From Chlorogloeopsis fritschii PCC 6912 (GTDB lineage: Bacteria; Cyanobacteriota; Cyanobacteriia; Cyanobacteriales; Nostocaceae), in NCBI RefSeq assembly GCF_000317285.1, contig NZ_AJLN01000152.1, forward strand, positions 1-64,000: a stretch of 64,000 nucleotides of DNA. The letters are read 5' to 3'. Numbering within the stretch: position 1 is the first letter of the stretch; the number at the start of each line of letters is the position of its first letter. The notes beneath the pieces are model-generated. The model made no database searches, had not been told where the DNA came from, and was given only the letters and a program-made list of their open reading frames with translations. Made by a program: the position numbers and the translations under genes. Positions 38,978 through 47,483 of this stretch are shown here, in pieces.

Positions 38978-39135
38978 TCTAATGACTCCCTAGTGTCATA
39001 TTCACCTTGGGGATATCTTTGGATTGGATCATCTGCTAACGAACCGGCTGTTTGCTCAAAAAAGCCGGGTCGCCATCCTAGTTCTTCTGGTGTTTTTGTG
39101 GATGTTGATGGTTCTATTTGTTGATAAATCACCAT
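38974..39135 (-). CDS. Small antitoxin partner of the VapC remnant
   Basis: This 53-residue frame (MVIYQQIEPSTSTKTPEELG to EYDTRESLE) overlaps the VapC start by four bases, the usual coupled arrangement. Residues GWRPGFFEQTAGSLADDP and YDTRESLE resemble the C-terminal toxin-neutralising part of cyanobacterial VapB antitoxins. A DNA-binding domain is not visible upstream: the frame hits a stop 8 codons before this ATG. It may be an antitoxin whose N-terminal part was cut when the Uma2 fragment landed here. Confidence 0.5.
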   Translation of the reverse strand: MVIYQQIEPSTSTKTPEELGWRPGFFEQTAGSLADDPIQRYPQGEYDTRESLE

Positions 39136-39159
39136 TACTTCTATTTCTTTGTCTGTTCA

Positions 39160-39796
39160 CAGTTCCTGCTCTGGAAAATGGTGACAGGCTGACTCAAGCC
39201 GAGTTTGAACGTCGTTATGATGCTATGCTACGCCTGAAGCGTGCGGAATTAATCGAAGGAATTGTTTACATGGCATCCCCACTACGAATTACACAACATG
39301 GTAATTCCCATGCTCGGATTATCACTTGGTTGGGGACTTATTGGTCAGCAACTCCTGGGATTGAATTGGGGGATAATGCTACTGTACGCCTTGATGCAGA
39401 TAACGACCTCAACCAGATGCACTGCTGAGAATTGAAGTAGGGGGACAATCCAAAATTAGTGAAGATGGCTACGTGGAAGGTGCACCAGAATTAATTGCTG
39501 AAGTTGCTGCTAGTAGTGTTTCAATTGATACACACGAAAAACTCAAGGTTTACCGTCGCAACCAAGTACAAGAATATATAGTTTGGCGCTTTCAAGACGG
39601 GGAATTGGATTGGTTTCGACTAAGACAAGGGAACTATATTCTGCTTGAGTCCAATTCACAAGGAATTATTAAAAGTGAAGTTTTCCCAGGGTTATGGTTG
39701 GATAAACAAGCGATGCTAGCGGGAAAATTAGCGAAAGTAATTGAGATAGTGCAGCAAGGATTAACAACAGTTGAGCATCAGAATTTTGTCAAATAA
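39160..39796 (+). pseudogene. Frameshifted Uma2 (DUF820) gene
   Basis: From VPALENGDRLTQAEFERRY to SATPGIELGDNATVRLDADN, and again from PDALLRIEVGG to the end at 39796, the sequence is one Uma2 protein. The two parts are in different frames. The join at about 39410-39420 is explained by loss of one base, since an added C would restore DLQPDALLRIE. The original start is also unclear. A sequencing error is possible. Confidence 0.8.
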
Positions 39797-40002
39797 TTGA
39801 CTGATTACTTGTAGAGATGCGTCAAGGGTTTCTCTAATAAAAATTCATAAATTTTTTACGAAAATGCAATGACAAAGATTGGAGGTATTGAGTATTGATG
39901 GATCAAATACTACTCCTTAATTAAGGAGATTCTACATTAATGGAGTTTGTGGTGCGGCAAGCTGTAAAGCATTAATAGCGGTTTGCCGCGACCCGTCTGG
40001 GA

Positions 40003-41196
40003 TCAGCTGCCCATCAGCGCCTGGGCGATCCCGACGTAGAGCGGTATTCCCAAGCCAATCGCAACCGGCGTGCCGATGGCTGTGGACGCGCCTATGTAGG
40101 CGGAGGGATTGGCCGACGGGATACCGGCTCGTAAAGTGGGCGGACCTGAGATGTCTGAACTGGAGGCGGCAATGATGGCCAGGAGCGCGACGCCACCAGG
40201 ACTGAACCCCGTAGCGTAGTGGGCAATCATGCCGAAACCGAAGGCGATAAACCCATGCAGCAGCGGCGCCACCACGGCATATACGGCGTACCACTGGGCC
40301 ACCTTGCGCAGTTCGCCAAGCCTTGACCAGGCCTCCATACCCATTACCAGCATCAGTATCGAAAGCAGGCCGCGGAAGAGGGGTTCGTAGAAGCTTTCAA
40401 AAACACTTTCCGGCCGGGTTAGCAGGCCTAGAGCGAGGCCGAGCAGCAGTGCCGATAGGGCAGAACCCTCAAGGCTTTCCTTCACGATGGGCCATATCCT
40501 GACCCGCTTGCCTTGCTTGCTACGATACTCGCCTGCGGTACTGGGATAATCGCCTGCGGTACTGGGATAATCGCCTGCGGTACTGGGATACTCGCCTGTG
40601 GTACTGAAAGACGCGCCTGCGGTACTGAAAGACGCGCCTGCGGTACTGAGAGACGCGCTTGCGGCACTGGGAGAAGCGCCTGTGGTACGACGCTGCTTGC
40701 TGAGATACTCCCGCTTGCTGGTATAAATGCTGGCCACAACGATCGCAGTCACGAGCGCTGGGATGTCCATGAAGGGATAGAGTGCGGCGGCCCAGGCCTC
40801 GTATTTGATACCTTGCGCTTCCAGTACCGTTATGCCGGCGGCGAGGGTAGAGCCACTCACGGCACCGAACAAGCCCGCGGTCGCAATGGCATCCACGGTT
40901 CTGACATTCGGCAGCTTGGCTAACGTGTAGCGCCCGATGAACACGATAAGGATCCCCATTACCACGGCGAACAGCGCGGGCAACAGCATCTCCGCCAGAT
41001 TGGCATTGCGGATCGCAATGCCGCCGCTCAAGCCAACTTTTATGAGCAGCATGAAGACGATGAACTTATAGATCGCATCTGGAATTTGCAATCGGCTACC
41101 GAGGGCGGCAATCACTATACCGCCAATCAGAAAGCCGAGTGTCGGGGACTGCAACTGCGCCAGGAAGGGCATCAAGAAACTGGACAAGAAATCCAC
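40003..41196 (-). CDS. sbtA: Sodium-dependent bicarbonate transporter
   Basis: SbtA imports bicarbonate with sodium in the plasma membrane as part of the CO2-concentrating mechanism. The 397-residue protein matches Synechocystis SbtA along both five-helix halves: QSPTLGFLIGGIVIAALGSR, AGLFGAVSGSTLAAGITVLE, YPFMDIPALVTAIVVASIY, and in the second half VMGMEAWSRLGELRKVAQWY and ASSSDISGPPTLRAGIPSAN. The central cytosolic loop is replaced by eight seven-residue repeats (174-229). The start is a GTG preceded by AAGGAGG. The gene is GC-rich relative to its surroundings. Confidence 0.95.
   Translation of the reverse strand: MDFLSSFLMPFLAQLQSPTLGFLIGGIVIAALGSRLQIPDAIYKFIVFMLLIKVGLSGGIAIRNANLAEMLLPALFAVVMGILIVFIGRYTLAKLPNVRTVDAIATAGLFGAVSGSTLAAGITVLEAQGIKYEAWAAALYPFMDIPALVTAIVVASIYTSKREYLSKQRRTTGASPSAASASLSTAGASFSTAGASFSTTGEYPSTAGDYPSTAGDYPSTAGEYRSKQGKRVRIWPIVKESLEGSALSALLLGLALGLLTRPESVFESFYEPLFRGLLSILMLVMGMEAWSRLGELRKVAQWYAVYAVVAPLLHGFIAFGFGMIAHYATGFSPGGVALLAIIAASSSDISGPPTLRAGIPSANPSAYIGASTAIGTPVAIGLGIPLYVGIAQALMGS
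40510..40677 (-). repeat. Eight 21-bp repeats inside sbtA
   Basis: The units encode heptads such as ASFSTAG, EYPSTAG and DYPSTAG. The flanks (EYLSKQ before, EYRSKQ after) suggest growth from the original loop motif. The reading frame is kept throughout. Confidence 0.9.
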
Positions 41197-41247
41197 GTTG
41201 TAATTCCTCCTTGATCAGATATTAGGGGTCAGGACGGCAGACATGTG

Positions 41248-41379
41248 CTTAACTGACATCTTGCACCATTCTCAACAAGACCTAAAAAACCAGGTTTAGT
41301 GAACGATAAATAAAGCTTTCCAAGCGATATGATTGGCAAGAAACCCGGTTTTTGCCCCAGGTGCAAGATATAAGTTAAG
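41248..41379. mobile_element. MITE-like element upstream of sbtA
   Basis: CTTAACTGACATCTTGCACC at the left is mirrored by GGTGCAAGATATAAGTTAAG at the right. The second copy of the surrounding DNA (near 42688) lacks this segment, which supports insertion here. It lies about 50 bases before the sbtA start codon. Confidence 0.75.
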
Positions 41380-41380
41380 A

Positions 41381-41554
41381 TTATCTGAAAATCCGCACAA
41401 ATTTGCGCTCGCTCTACATGGATCTGCTAAGTAATTTCAAATTCAAATCATAAGTTTTTCTTTTATCCTCAGAAAACCCGTATATCTCTGGTCAATATAA
41501 ATTGTGATCACAGAATTTTCTCTATACGTTGTTGTTATTAAGAAGGGCTTTTTA
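41381..41554. repeat. 174-bp direct repeat, copy 1
   Basis: It runs from TTATCTGAAAATCC to AGAAGGGCTT and is nearly identical to 42691-42864. It reads GTGATCAC where the other copy has the HIP1 octamer GCGATCGC. Confidence 0.9.
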
Positions 41555-41558
41555 TTTG

Positions 41559-41850
41559 TATTTGGCAATGAGATTGTCGATGTCGCACCGCTGCAAAATT
41601 TGACGGAGCTGCGATCGCTCTGGTTGGGCAACAATCCGATCACGGATATTGCACTACTGACAAACCCAGGCGAACTCGAAGAGCTGCTGCTGTTCAACAC
41701 TCAGGTTGCCGACATTTCGCCGCTGCAAGGTTTGAACCAACGCGCATTGGCTCGACCTGTACAACACGCCTGTGGCTGAGGTAACGCCCTGACGGATTTG
41801 TCAAAGTTATCCTGGCTCGATCTGCGGGGGGCTGGCCTGCTCTATCCTAC
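41559..41850 (+). pseudogene. Leucine-rich repeat protein fragment
   Basis: The frame reads IVDVAPLQNLTELRSLWLGN, NPITDIALL and LEELLLFNTQVADISPLQGL, which are internalin-like LRR units of about 22 residues. The pattern continues in another frame as LTDLSKLSWLDLRGAGL. Neither start nor end of the gene survives. Confidence 0.7.
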
Positions 41851-41957
41851 CTGTCCAGTCGAACCGGCCAGCGTCTGCTTGTTTTCACCAGAGGACGGTA
41901 TGGGGCCGACCAAATCGGAAGAGTTGCGTGCGCACCATTCTTCTAGCAATGGCTGAG

Positions 41958-42203
41958 TTAATCAATCCAGATTTCGGGGGGAGTTGTTGACGGCACATAA
42001 GCCGTGGACGGACTGTAACTGGCGAGGTTAAACCACCCCACCGCCAGTAGGAGACCGAACCCACAGCCCAACAAAAAAGTCCAGGCGTGAGACGAATCGA
42101 ACACACAGAGCAGGCGGCGATCGCCGCTATATACCTGCACTAGCCAGCCTTCGCTGGTGTTGTCAAATTTGGTTCGCAGTTTAGTTGAGTCAAACTTGTT
42201 CAT
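41958..42203 (-). CDS. Small membrane protein between sbtA and sbtB
   Basis: The 81-residue product starts MNKFDSTKLRTKFDNTSEGW and has one strong membrane helix (AWTFLLGCGFGLLLAVGWF). It ends with a short Pro/Ser/Thr tail. GGAG lies about 8 bases before the ATG at 42203, a good ribosome site. It is GC-rich like sbtA and katG. I recognise no family. Its position between the transporter and its PII-like partner makes a link to bicarbonate uptake possible but unproven. Confidence 0.5.
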   Translation of the reverse strand: MNKFDSTKLRTKFDNTSEGWLVQVYSGDRRLLCVFDSSHAWTFLLGCGFGLLLAVGWFNLASYSPSTAYVPSTTPPEIWID

Positions 42204-42410
42204 TGTGTACGCTCCATGCTGATCGAATGCGTGTGGCGGTGACGGGCACTTGCCCGCCGCTACGGAAACACCTGTCAGAAATTCACCCGTGAATGGAGAG
42301 TGTCTCAAGGAGATAGACTGGGTTGCTCAAACCTGATTATTGATGTCGAACAGAAGACAGACATCTATGCTTTCGCCTTGAACGATATTCTTAAGTTTAT
42401 ATTTAGAAGT

Positions 42411-42688
42411 GCATCAACAAATCGGACAAGAAATCCACATTGTAATCCCTCCTTGATCAGATATTAGGGGTCAAAACAATTCAAAATATATCAATTCACG
42501 CATTGCAATCATTAGGGGCTGGAAACCACTACTGATTGTAGGCGAAGCCTTCCCGCAGGGTAGACCACTGAACTTCATTCAGTGGGGGCTTGAACCCAGA
42601 ATTAATTAATTCAAAATAAATCTTCTTCTTAATTTTGCATTTTGAATTTTGAATTCAAAAAAGGTCAGGACGGCAGACATGTGCTTAA
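42411..42688. repeat. Second, interrupted copy of the sbtA 5' region
   Basis: Positions 42424-42474 repeat the sbtA start codon, its ribosome site and upstream bases (compare 41182-41231). Positions 42663-42688 repeat 41227-41252. The two parts are separated by about 190 bases of repeat-like DNA. Only about five sbtA codons remain, so this is the stump of a lost duplicate. Confidence 0.75.
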
Positions 42689-42690
42689 GT

Positions 42691-42864
42691 TTATCTGAAA
42701 ATCCGTACAAATTTGCGCTCGCTCTACATGGATCTGCTAAGTAATTTCAAATTCAAATCATAAGTTTTCCTTTTATTCTCAGAAAACCCGTATATCTCTG
42801 GTCAATATAAATTGCGATCGCAGAATTTTCTCTATACGTTGTTGTTATTAAGAAGGGCTTTCTA
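42691..42864. repeat. 174-bp direct repeat, copy 2
   Basis: It pairs with 41381-41554. This copy has an intact HIP1 octamer and leads directly into the oxidoreductase remnant instead of the LRR remnant. Confidence 0.9.
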
Positions 42865-43050
42865 TGACTGCATTTCCCAAATTGCGTTGGATGGCGCTGC
42901 CAACATGCCACCTAACCAAGGCAACTCTCTCACGAGAATGGTTTTGGTACCACGTCGAGCGGCTTGAATCGCCGTGGCGGTGTCCCCGTGCCGCCGCCGA
43001 CCACTAAAACATCTGCGGTGAGGGTGATGATATTCAAGATCTGCTCCACT
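42862..43050 (-). pseudogene. N-terminal remnant of an FAD-dependent oxidoreductase
   Basis: Reading leftward, LTADVLVVGGGTG is the FAD-binding Rossmann start. After a frameshift the sequence continues as DTATAIQAARRGTKTILV and LPWLGGMLAAPSNAIWEMQS, then a stop. The remainder of the enzyme is missing. Confidence 0.65.
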
Positions 43051-43204
43051 GTTGGATGGTGAATCGAAGTTTGATTACTCTACCAGTGGACGGTAGTGCA
43101 AACGGCAGAGCCTCGTCCCTAGTGCTCCCTGCAATCTGATGTTGAATGGTGGTCATAGCGCCAAAAGGATAAGTGTTTTTTATAAAATGCTTCCGCTAAT
43201 CTGA

Positions 43205-43648
<444 letters not shown>

Positions 43649-43699
43649 CTCAAAACCCAGCAATTCTCATTTTGGCAAGAAGCTGTTCAAGCACTGGGA

Positions 43700-43994
43700 A
43701 TATGGGGATTGTAATGACATCTGTAAAGATCCAAGAGAGCTAGAGCGGTTGCAAGAACGGAGTTTGTTCGACACCATCGTCGGTTCGTTTTGCTAGCCTT
43801 TGTCATCGCTACCGGACAAACGCACGGGCAAAAATACTCGCTACGGGATGGAGGATGCTGCTTTGAGCGCGTTTAGCATGTTCTTCACTCGAACCCCGTC
43901 CTTTCTAGCCTATCAACGCATGGTGGCAGGCAGTAAGGGGAAGAGCAATGCCCACGGTCTATTTGGGGTGCATCAGATTCCGACTAAAGTTTAG
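43700..43994 (+). pseudogene. Transposase N-terminal remnant
   Basis: SSLPDKRTGKNTRYGMEDAA and LSAFSMFFTRTPSFLAYQRM, then KSNAHGLFGVHQIPT, match the start of a widespread cyanobacterial transposase. A stop at 43794 interrupts the upstream part (ELERLQERSLFDTIVGSFC), and the catalytic part is missing after residue 62. I cannot name the IS family with confidence. Confidence 0.65.
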
Positions 43995-44212
43995 ACTAGT
44001 TCCCGGTACGAAACCCAAAAGCCTTACAGTGATTGAGATAAAGAAAAATTACTCAATTGTAAGGCAGACCAGAGATGTTACAGAAAGCAAAATTTTAATT
44101 GATGATTGACTTACATAAATTAATCATATTTAAAATCTTGGGGAGCAATTAAAAGCTTGAAATCAACCCATCCATTGCACCCAATCGGGGCTTTGGTGCA
44201 CAAATAGAAAAA

Positions 44213-44898
44213 ATGGTAAATTATACCTGTCAACTACTCTATCTCCACTCAGAGCCTGACAGCTTGACTATGAACAAGAAAGCCAACTACAAAGTTCGCA
44301 ATTGGAAAGAGTACGATCAGGCGCTCAAGCAGCGAGGCAGTATAAGCTTCTGGGTAAACGAAGAGATCATCGAGCAGTGGCGTAACCAGCAGAAAACAGG
44401 ACGAAAAGGAGCATCTAAATTATTACAGTGACATAGCGATCGCAACAATGGGGGCAATTCAATCGTTGTTTCATCTACTAGGACGACAAGCAGAGGGTTT
44501 TTTGGAGTCGCTGTTCACTTTGATGGGGATTGAGCTAGAAGTACCTGAACACTCCGCGCTGTCTCGTCGGTTAAGCAAATGGGGAGGTGGAAATGCCAGT
44601 AATTCCAAAACAGAAAGCTATCCACGTTGTAGTGGATTCAACTGGGGTAAAAGTTTATGGCGAGGGAGAATGGAAAGTCCGCACACATGGCGCGGGTAAA
44701 AGACGGACGTGGCGCAAGTTGCATTTAGGTGTTGATGAAGGGACTCTTGAGATTGTAGCGGCGGTAGTAACCACTAATAACATAGCCGATTGTGAAGTAC
44801 TGCCCAATCTACTGGAGCTCGTTGAACAAGAGATTGAACAAGTCTCAGGTGATGGTGCTTATGACACATTCGACTGTTACGACACCATTGCCGACTAA
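44213..44898 (+). pseudogene. IS5-family transposase remnant
   Basis: Three frames together give an IS5-type transposase. The pieces are NYKVRNWKEYDQALKQRGSI (from 44270), then MGAIQSLFHLLGRQAEGFLE, then MPVIPKQKAIHVVVDSTGVK with VRTHGAGKRRTWRKLHLGVD and VSGDGAYDT. At least two frameshifts separate them, and the C-terminal third with the last catalytic residue is missing. The 3' end overlaps the start of the next gene. Confidence 0.8.
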
Positions 44899-45616
44899 GC
44901 ATAAAAAATCTGCGTCTACAGTTAAAAGCAATTCAAAAGTATCTTCCGCAGAACTAACGGATGCTTTTGATCCAGAAAATTCAGCTTCAGCAACTCTCAC
45001 TGTCACTGCTGTTGAAGTCCCTGAACTGACTGAGGATGAACAGCGCGATCGCTTGTACCTTGAACGTAAGATTGAGAGAGCATTCTTTGAGGCAGGCAAA
45101 GCCTTAATGGAATTACGCGATCACAGACTCTATCGCTCAACACACAAAACATTTGAGGAGTATTGTAAAGATAGATTTGGATTTGAGCGCCGTCATCCTT
45201 ACAGATTGATTGAAGCGGCTGTTGTAGTCGATAATCTCATGCAGATGTGTCCCAATGGGACACAAATTGAAGCTAATTCCAATGATGAGCAGAAGCAATC
45301 TATTGGGACACAAATAGAAATTGAGTCGAGCGAACAGCAAATGCGTCCCAATGGGACACAGATTTTGCCAACAAGTGAGAGGCAAGTTAGACCACTGACC
45401 GAATTAGAACCATCACAACAGCAAGAAGTTTGGCAGACAGCAGTGCAAGAGGCTGGTGGTAAAGTACCAACTGGTCGTATCGTTAAAGATGTTGTGCAGC
45501 GCATAATGGAGCGCACCAAAGCCCCAAATTCTTATTGTGTTGGGGAAGTCTGCCAGATTGTTGCCAAAGATAACCCAGAACTTAGGGGCAAAGGTAGCTG
45601 CGGGAGTACACCGTGA
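44861..45616 (+). CDS. Plasmid-type cyanobacterial protein with GTQ repeats
   Basis: The 251-residue frame begins inside transposase debris (MTHSTVTTPLPTKHKK). It then shows a recognisable cyanobacterial family of unknown function: LERKIERAFFEAGKALMELR, HKTFEEYCKDRFGFERRHPY, RPLTELEPSQQQEVWQTAVQ and GRIVKDVVQRIMERT. The helical N-terminal part looks DNA-binding. In the middle are three 16-residue units around PNGTQ or SIGTQ. The natural C-terminal domain continues in another frame (45604-45862), so this copy is frameshifted. A plasmid replication or partition role is a guess. Confidence 0.6.
   Translation: MTHSTVTTPLPTKHKKSASTVKSNSKVSSAELTDAFDPENSASATLTVTAVEVPELTEDEQRDRLYLERKIERAFFEAGKALMELRDHRLYRSTHKTFEEYCKDRFGFERRHPYRLIEAAVVVDNLMQMCPNGTQIEANSNDEQKQSIGTQIEIESSEQQMRPNGTQILPTSERQVRPLTELEPSQQQEVWQTAVQEAGGKVPTGRIVKDVVQRIMERTKAPNSYCVGEVCQIVAKDNPELRGKGSCGSTP
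45242..45370 (+). repeat. 48-bp tandem repeat with palindromes
   Basis: Three units are centred at 45255, 45303 and 45351, exactly 48 bases apart. The first centre is the perfect palindrome TGTGTCCCAATGGGACACA, the third is the same with one mismatch, and the second keeps one half-site. Each unit encodes 16 residues. Confidence 0.85.
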
Positions 45617-45862
45617 GGATTGACCACCTGAAGGCTCTCAATTATTCGGATGCTGAATGCCAGCAGATGCAGGAGATATGCGATGCCTTACGGCAAGCCG
45701 CTTGCGCGTCTACGCATTACAAGGCTGCGGGAAAATGAGAACTTGGAAGAAGCTGCCCGTGCTGTTCTGAAGCATTTGGGGGAACTCAAGCGACCGCATT
45801 TGACTGCATTTGAAGAAGAGCTTTTAAGTTTTTTAGAGGCAAAATGCTCATCGCAAGTATGA
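45604..45862 (+). pseudogene. Displaced C-terminal domain of the preceding gene
   Basis: REYTVRIDHLKALNYSDAEC and QQMQEICDAL are followed, in another frame, by NLEEAARAVLKHLGELKRPH and ending LLSFLEAKCSSQV. Between them lies a palindromic repeat (CCTTACGGCAAGCCGCTTGC) that shifts the frame. A deletion before REYTV separates it from the main ORF. Confidence 0.65.
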
Positions 45863-46187
45863 CTAATGCTCACACTGGACTGCATCAAGAAATTTACTAA
45901 ATGCAGTGGCTTAGATAGCTGAAGCGGAACAGTTGATGGGGCGGTATCCGGTGCAGGGATGAATAGCAAAAGCTAATGATTCGTCGCATATTTGAGAACT
46001 CGTTCCCATTCCCAACACGATGCAGTCACCTCCCTTGATTTCTTTATTTTTTGTATCATCTAACACCCTCTAATACAGGGTGAACGCACTTCCTATGTAT
46101 AATAGCCTGTACTTTAAAACCATAGACAGTGCGTGGCGATCGCGTTTTGATTTTCAGATAGCGATCGCCATTGTGGCAGAAGAGTGA
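45863..46187. other. Intergenic region
   Basis: No gene is visible. A hairpin CACCCT...AGGGTG and a TATAAT box near 46100 could mark a plus-strand promoter. Two HIP1-like sites lie near 46140 and 46163. Confidence 0.35.
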
Positions 46188-46688
46188 TTAACTTGTCTCT
46201 CCTGCTTGTTGAAGTGCAAAGTGGATGACTGTATCACTAAGCCGGATGCCTTTGTTTTTCATACGTTCAATAGCTTGCTGCATGATAATAGGATATCCTT
46301 CCTGCTTGGCTCGTAAGAAAATGCCAATAGACCCTGTGAGTGAAAGACTACTTAACCTAGCTATTCTTCTACCTACCGTTTCATCTATGCAGACAGTTTG
46401 GATATTTTGATTTAAAGCCAACTGAATTACAGCTGCTTCACCTAAATCTAGGGAATTGAGTAAAAGAGGAGATATATTGAGCGGGGTTGGCGATTTTTCT
46501 AACCAATTGGCAGCCTCAAATTCTGGTACTGCAAACCCACTTGTACCTCCTGCTATTATTTCTTGGCAAACTTCAAAAGGAACTAATACTTGAGCGTACA
46601 GTGATCGCAATACCTCTAAATCCCCAAGTGCCGCTACTATACTGATTAAGGGAGCAGTATTAATAACTATTTTCTCAGTTTTAGGCAT
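46188..46688 (-). CDS. DUF3368 (PIN-like) toxin
   Basis: This 166-residue protein is a PIN-related nuclease of the DUF3368 family. It has VINTAPLISIVAALGDLEVL with the early Asn/Asp site, PFEVCQEI, SLDLGEAAVIQLAL and CIDETVGRRIA (acidic residues of the active site). The C-terminus has LRAKQEGYPI. Such proteins form toxin-antitoxin pairs with UPF0175, whose gene overlaps this start by eight bases. The pair looks intact. It would cut RNA in the cytoplasm when free of antitoxin. Confidence 0.87.
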   Translation of the reverse strand: MPKTEKIVINTAPLISIVAALGDLEVLRSLYAQVLVPFEVCQEIIAGGTSGFAVPEFEAANWLEKSPTPLNISPLLLNSLDLGEAAVIQLALNQNIQTVCIDETVGRRIARLSSLSLTGSIGIFLRAKQEGYPIIMQQAIERMKNKGIRLSDTVIHFALQQAGETS

Positions 46689-46935
46689 TCTCTAAATCAG
46701 TTAGCAGTTCATCTTCTGTTAAATCAATCATCGCTACACCATAATGATGTAAATTGAGTAAAAAAGAAACTCTATCTGTGCCTACTAATTCAGCCGCCAT
46801 ACCAGAAGATATACGTTTCATTTCAAAGAGTTTTACCGCCATTGCCCATTTAGCTTCTTGTTCAAACTGTTCTCGTGTCTTTTGTAAAGCATCAGGAAGT
46901 GTTGCTGGGTAGTCTATTTTCAGTTGTAATGACAT
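46681..46935 (-). CDS. UPF0175 family antitoxin
   Basis: This 84-residue protein has the UPF0175 helix-turn-helix: PATLPDALQKTREQFEQEAK, WAMAVKLFEMKRISSGMAAE and LVGTDRVSFLLNLHHYGV. It should neutralise the DUF3368 toxin and repress the operon. The ATG at 46935 (MSLQLKIDYP) is the normal family start. The gene overlaps the toxin by eight bases. Confidence 0.87.
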   Translation of the reverse strand: MSLQLKIDYPATLPDALQKTREQFEQEAKWAMAVKLFEMKRISSGMAAELVGTDRVSFLLNLHHYGVAMIDLTEDELLTDLENA

Positions 46936-46988
46936 AGGCTTATCTAGGCATGGGTTCGTCAAAATCTGGAGGAATTGTTAGGGGGATG

Positions 46989-47162
46989 CTACGTAGAGGA
47001 TGCTCCCGGAGTGCGATCGCGGGTTAAATTAAGTTCATTCGGGGATGGGGATGGCTGTGATGCTCTTGGTACTGTCAGACTTTGAGCCAAAAGTTGAAGA
47101 ATGCGAATCCTTTCGGCTAAATCGAGGCTGAGGAGTTGTTGCTCTAGTTCTTGAATGCTCAT
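46989..47162 (-). CDS. Small helical protein upstream of the toxin-antitoxin pair
   Basis: The 57-residue product begins MSIQELEQQLLSLDLAERIR and continues ILQLLAQSL, a two-helix motif also seen at the N-terminus of cyanobacterial antitoxins and DUF433 proteins. The rest is Pro/Ser-rich and probably disordered. It lies just upstream of, and on the same strand as, the UPF0175 gene. It may be a truncated antitoxin. Confidence 0.5.
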   Translation of the reverse strand: MSIQELEQQLLSLDLAERIRILQLLAQSLTVPRASQPSPSPNELNLTRDRTPGASST

Positions 47163-47218
47163 GGCGGGAGCACCTCATGACAGCATTATTTATTTTAGCC
47201 GATCTCTCAGTCTCTCTC

Positions 47219-47250
47219 GTAGGGTGCTGTTAGCGACAGCATAACGCACC
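47219..47250. repeat. Palindromic repeat
   Basis: GTAGGGTGCTGTTAGCGACA with CAGCATAACGCACC is a common dispersed cyanobacterial palindrome of the GGTGCGTTA type. Confidence 0.6.
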
Positions 47251-47483
47251 GGAATTAGCACATAGAAGGTGCGTGAAGTTTCATGCTTCGCACCCGACAA
47301 GAAGCGCGATCGCTACAAAATCAGCGAGCGGACGGAAGATTGACATTAGGTCGGTGTGTTACATTTCATAAACGCTCCCTACAAGTTTTGCTACACGACC
47401 CGCGATCGCACTCATATGAAGCTATCCCACTAATGCAAAAATGTGTTAATCTACTTCCGGTTTGATTTGGGTGTATCGCCCGA

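Noticed and set aside
40510-40677. CRISPR array
   Set aside because: The 21-bp units have no spacers and are translated in frame as part of SbtA.
40482-40923. Two repeat-rich ORFs over the sbtA repeat region
   Set aside because: They are alternative-frame readings of the 21-bp repeats inside sbtA.
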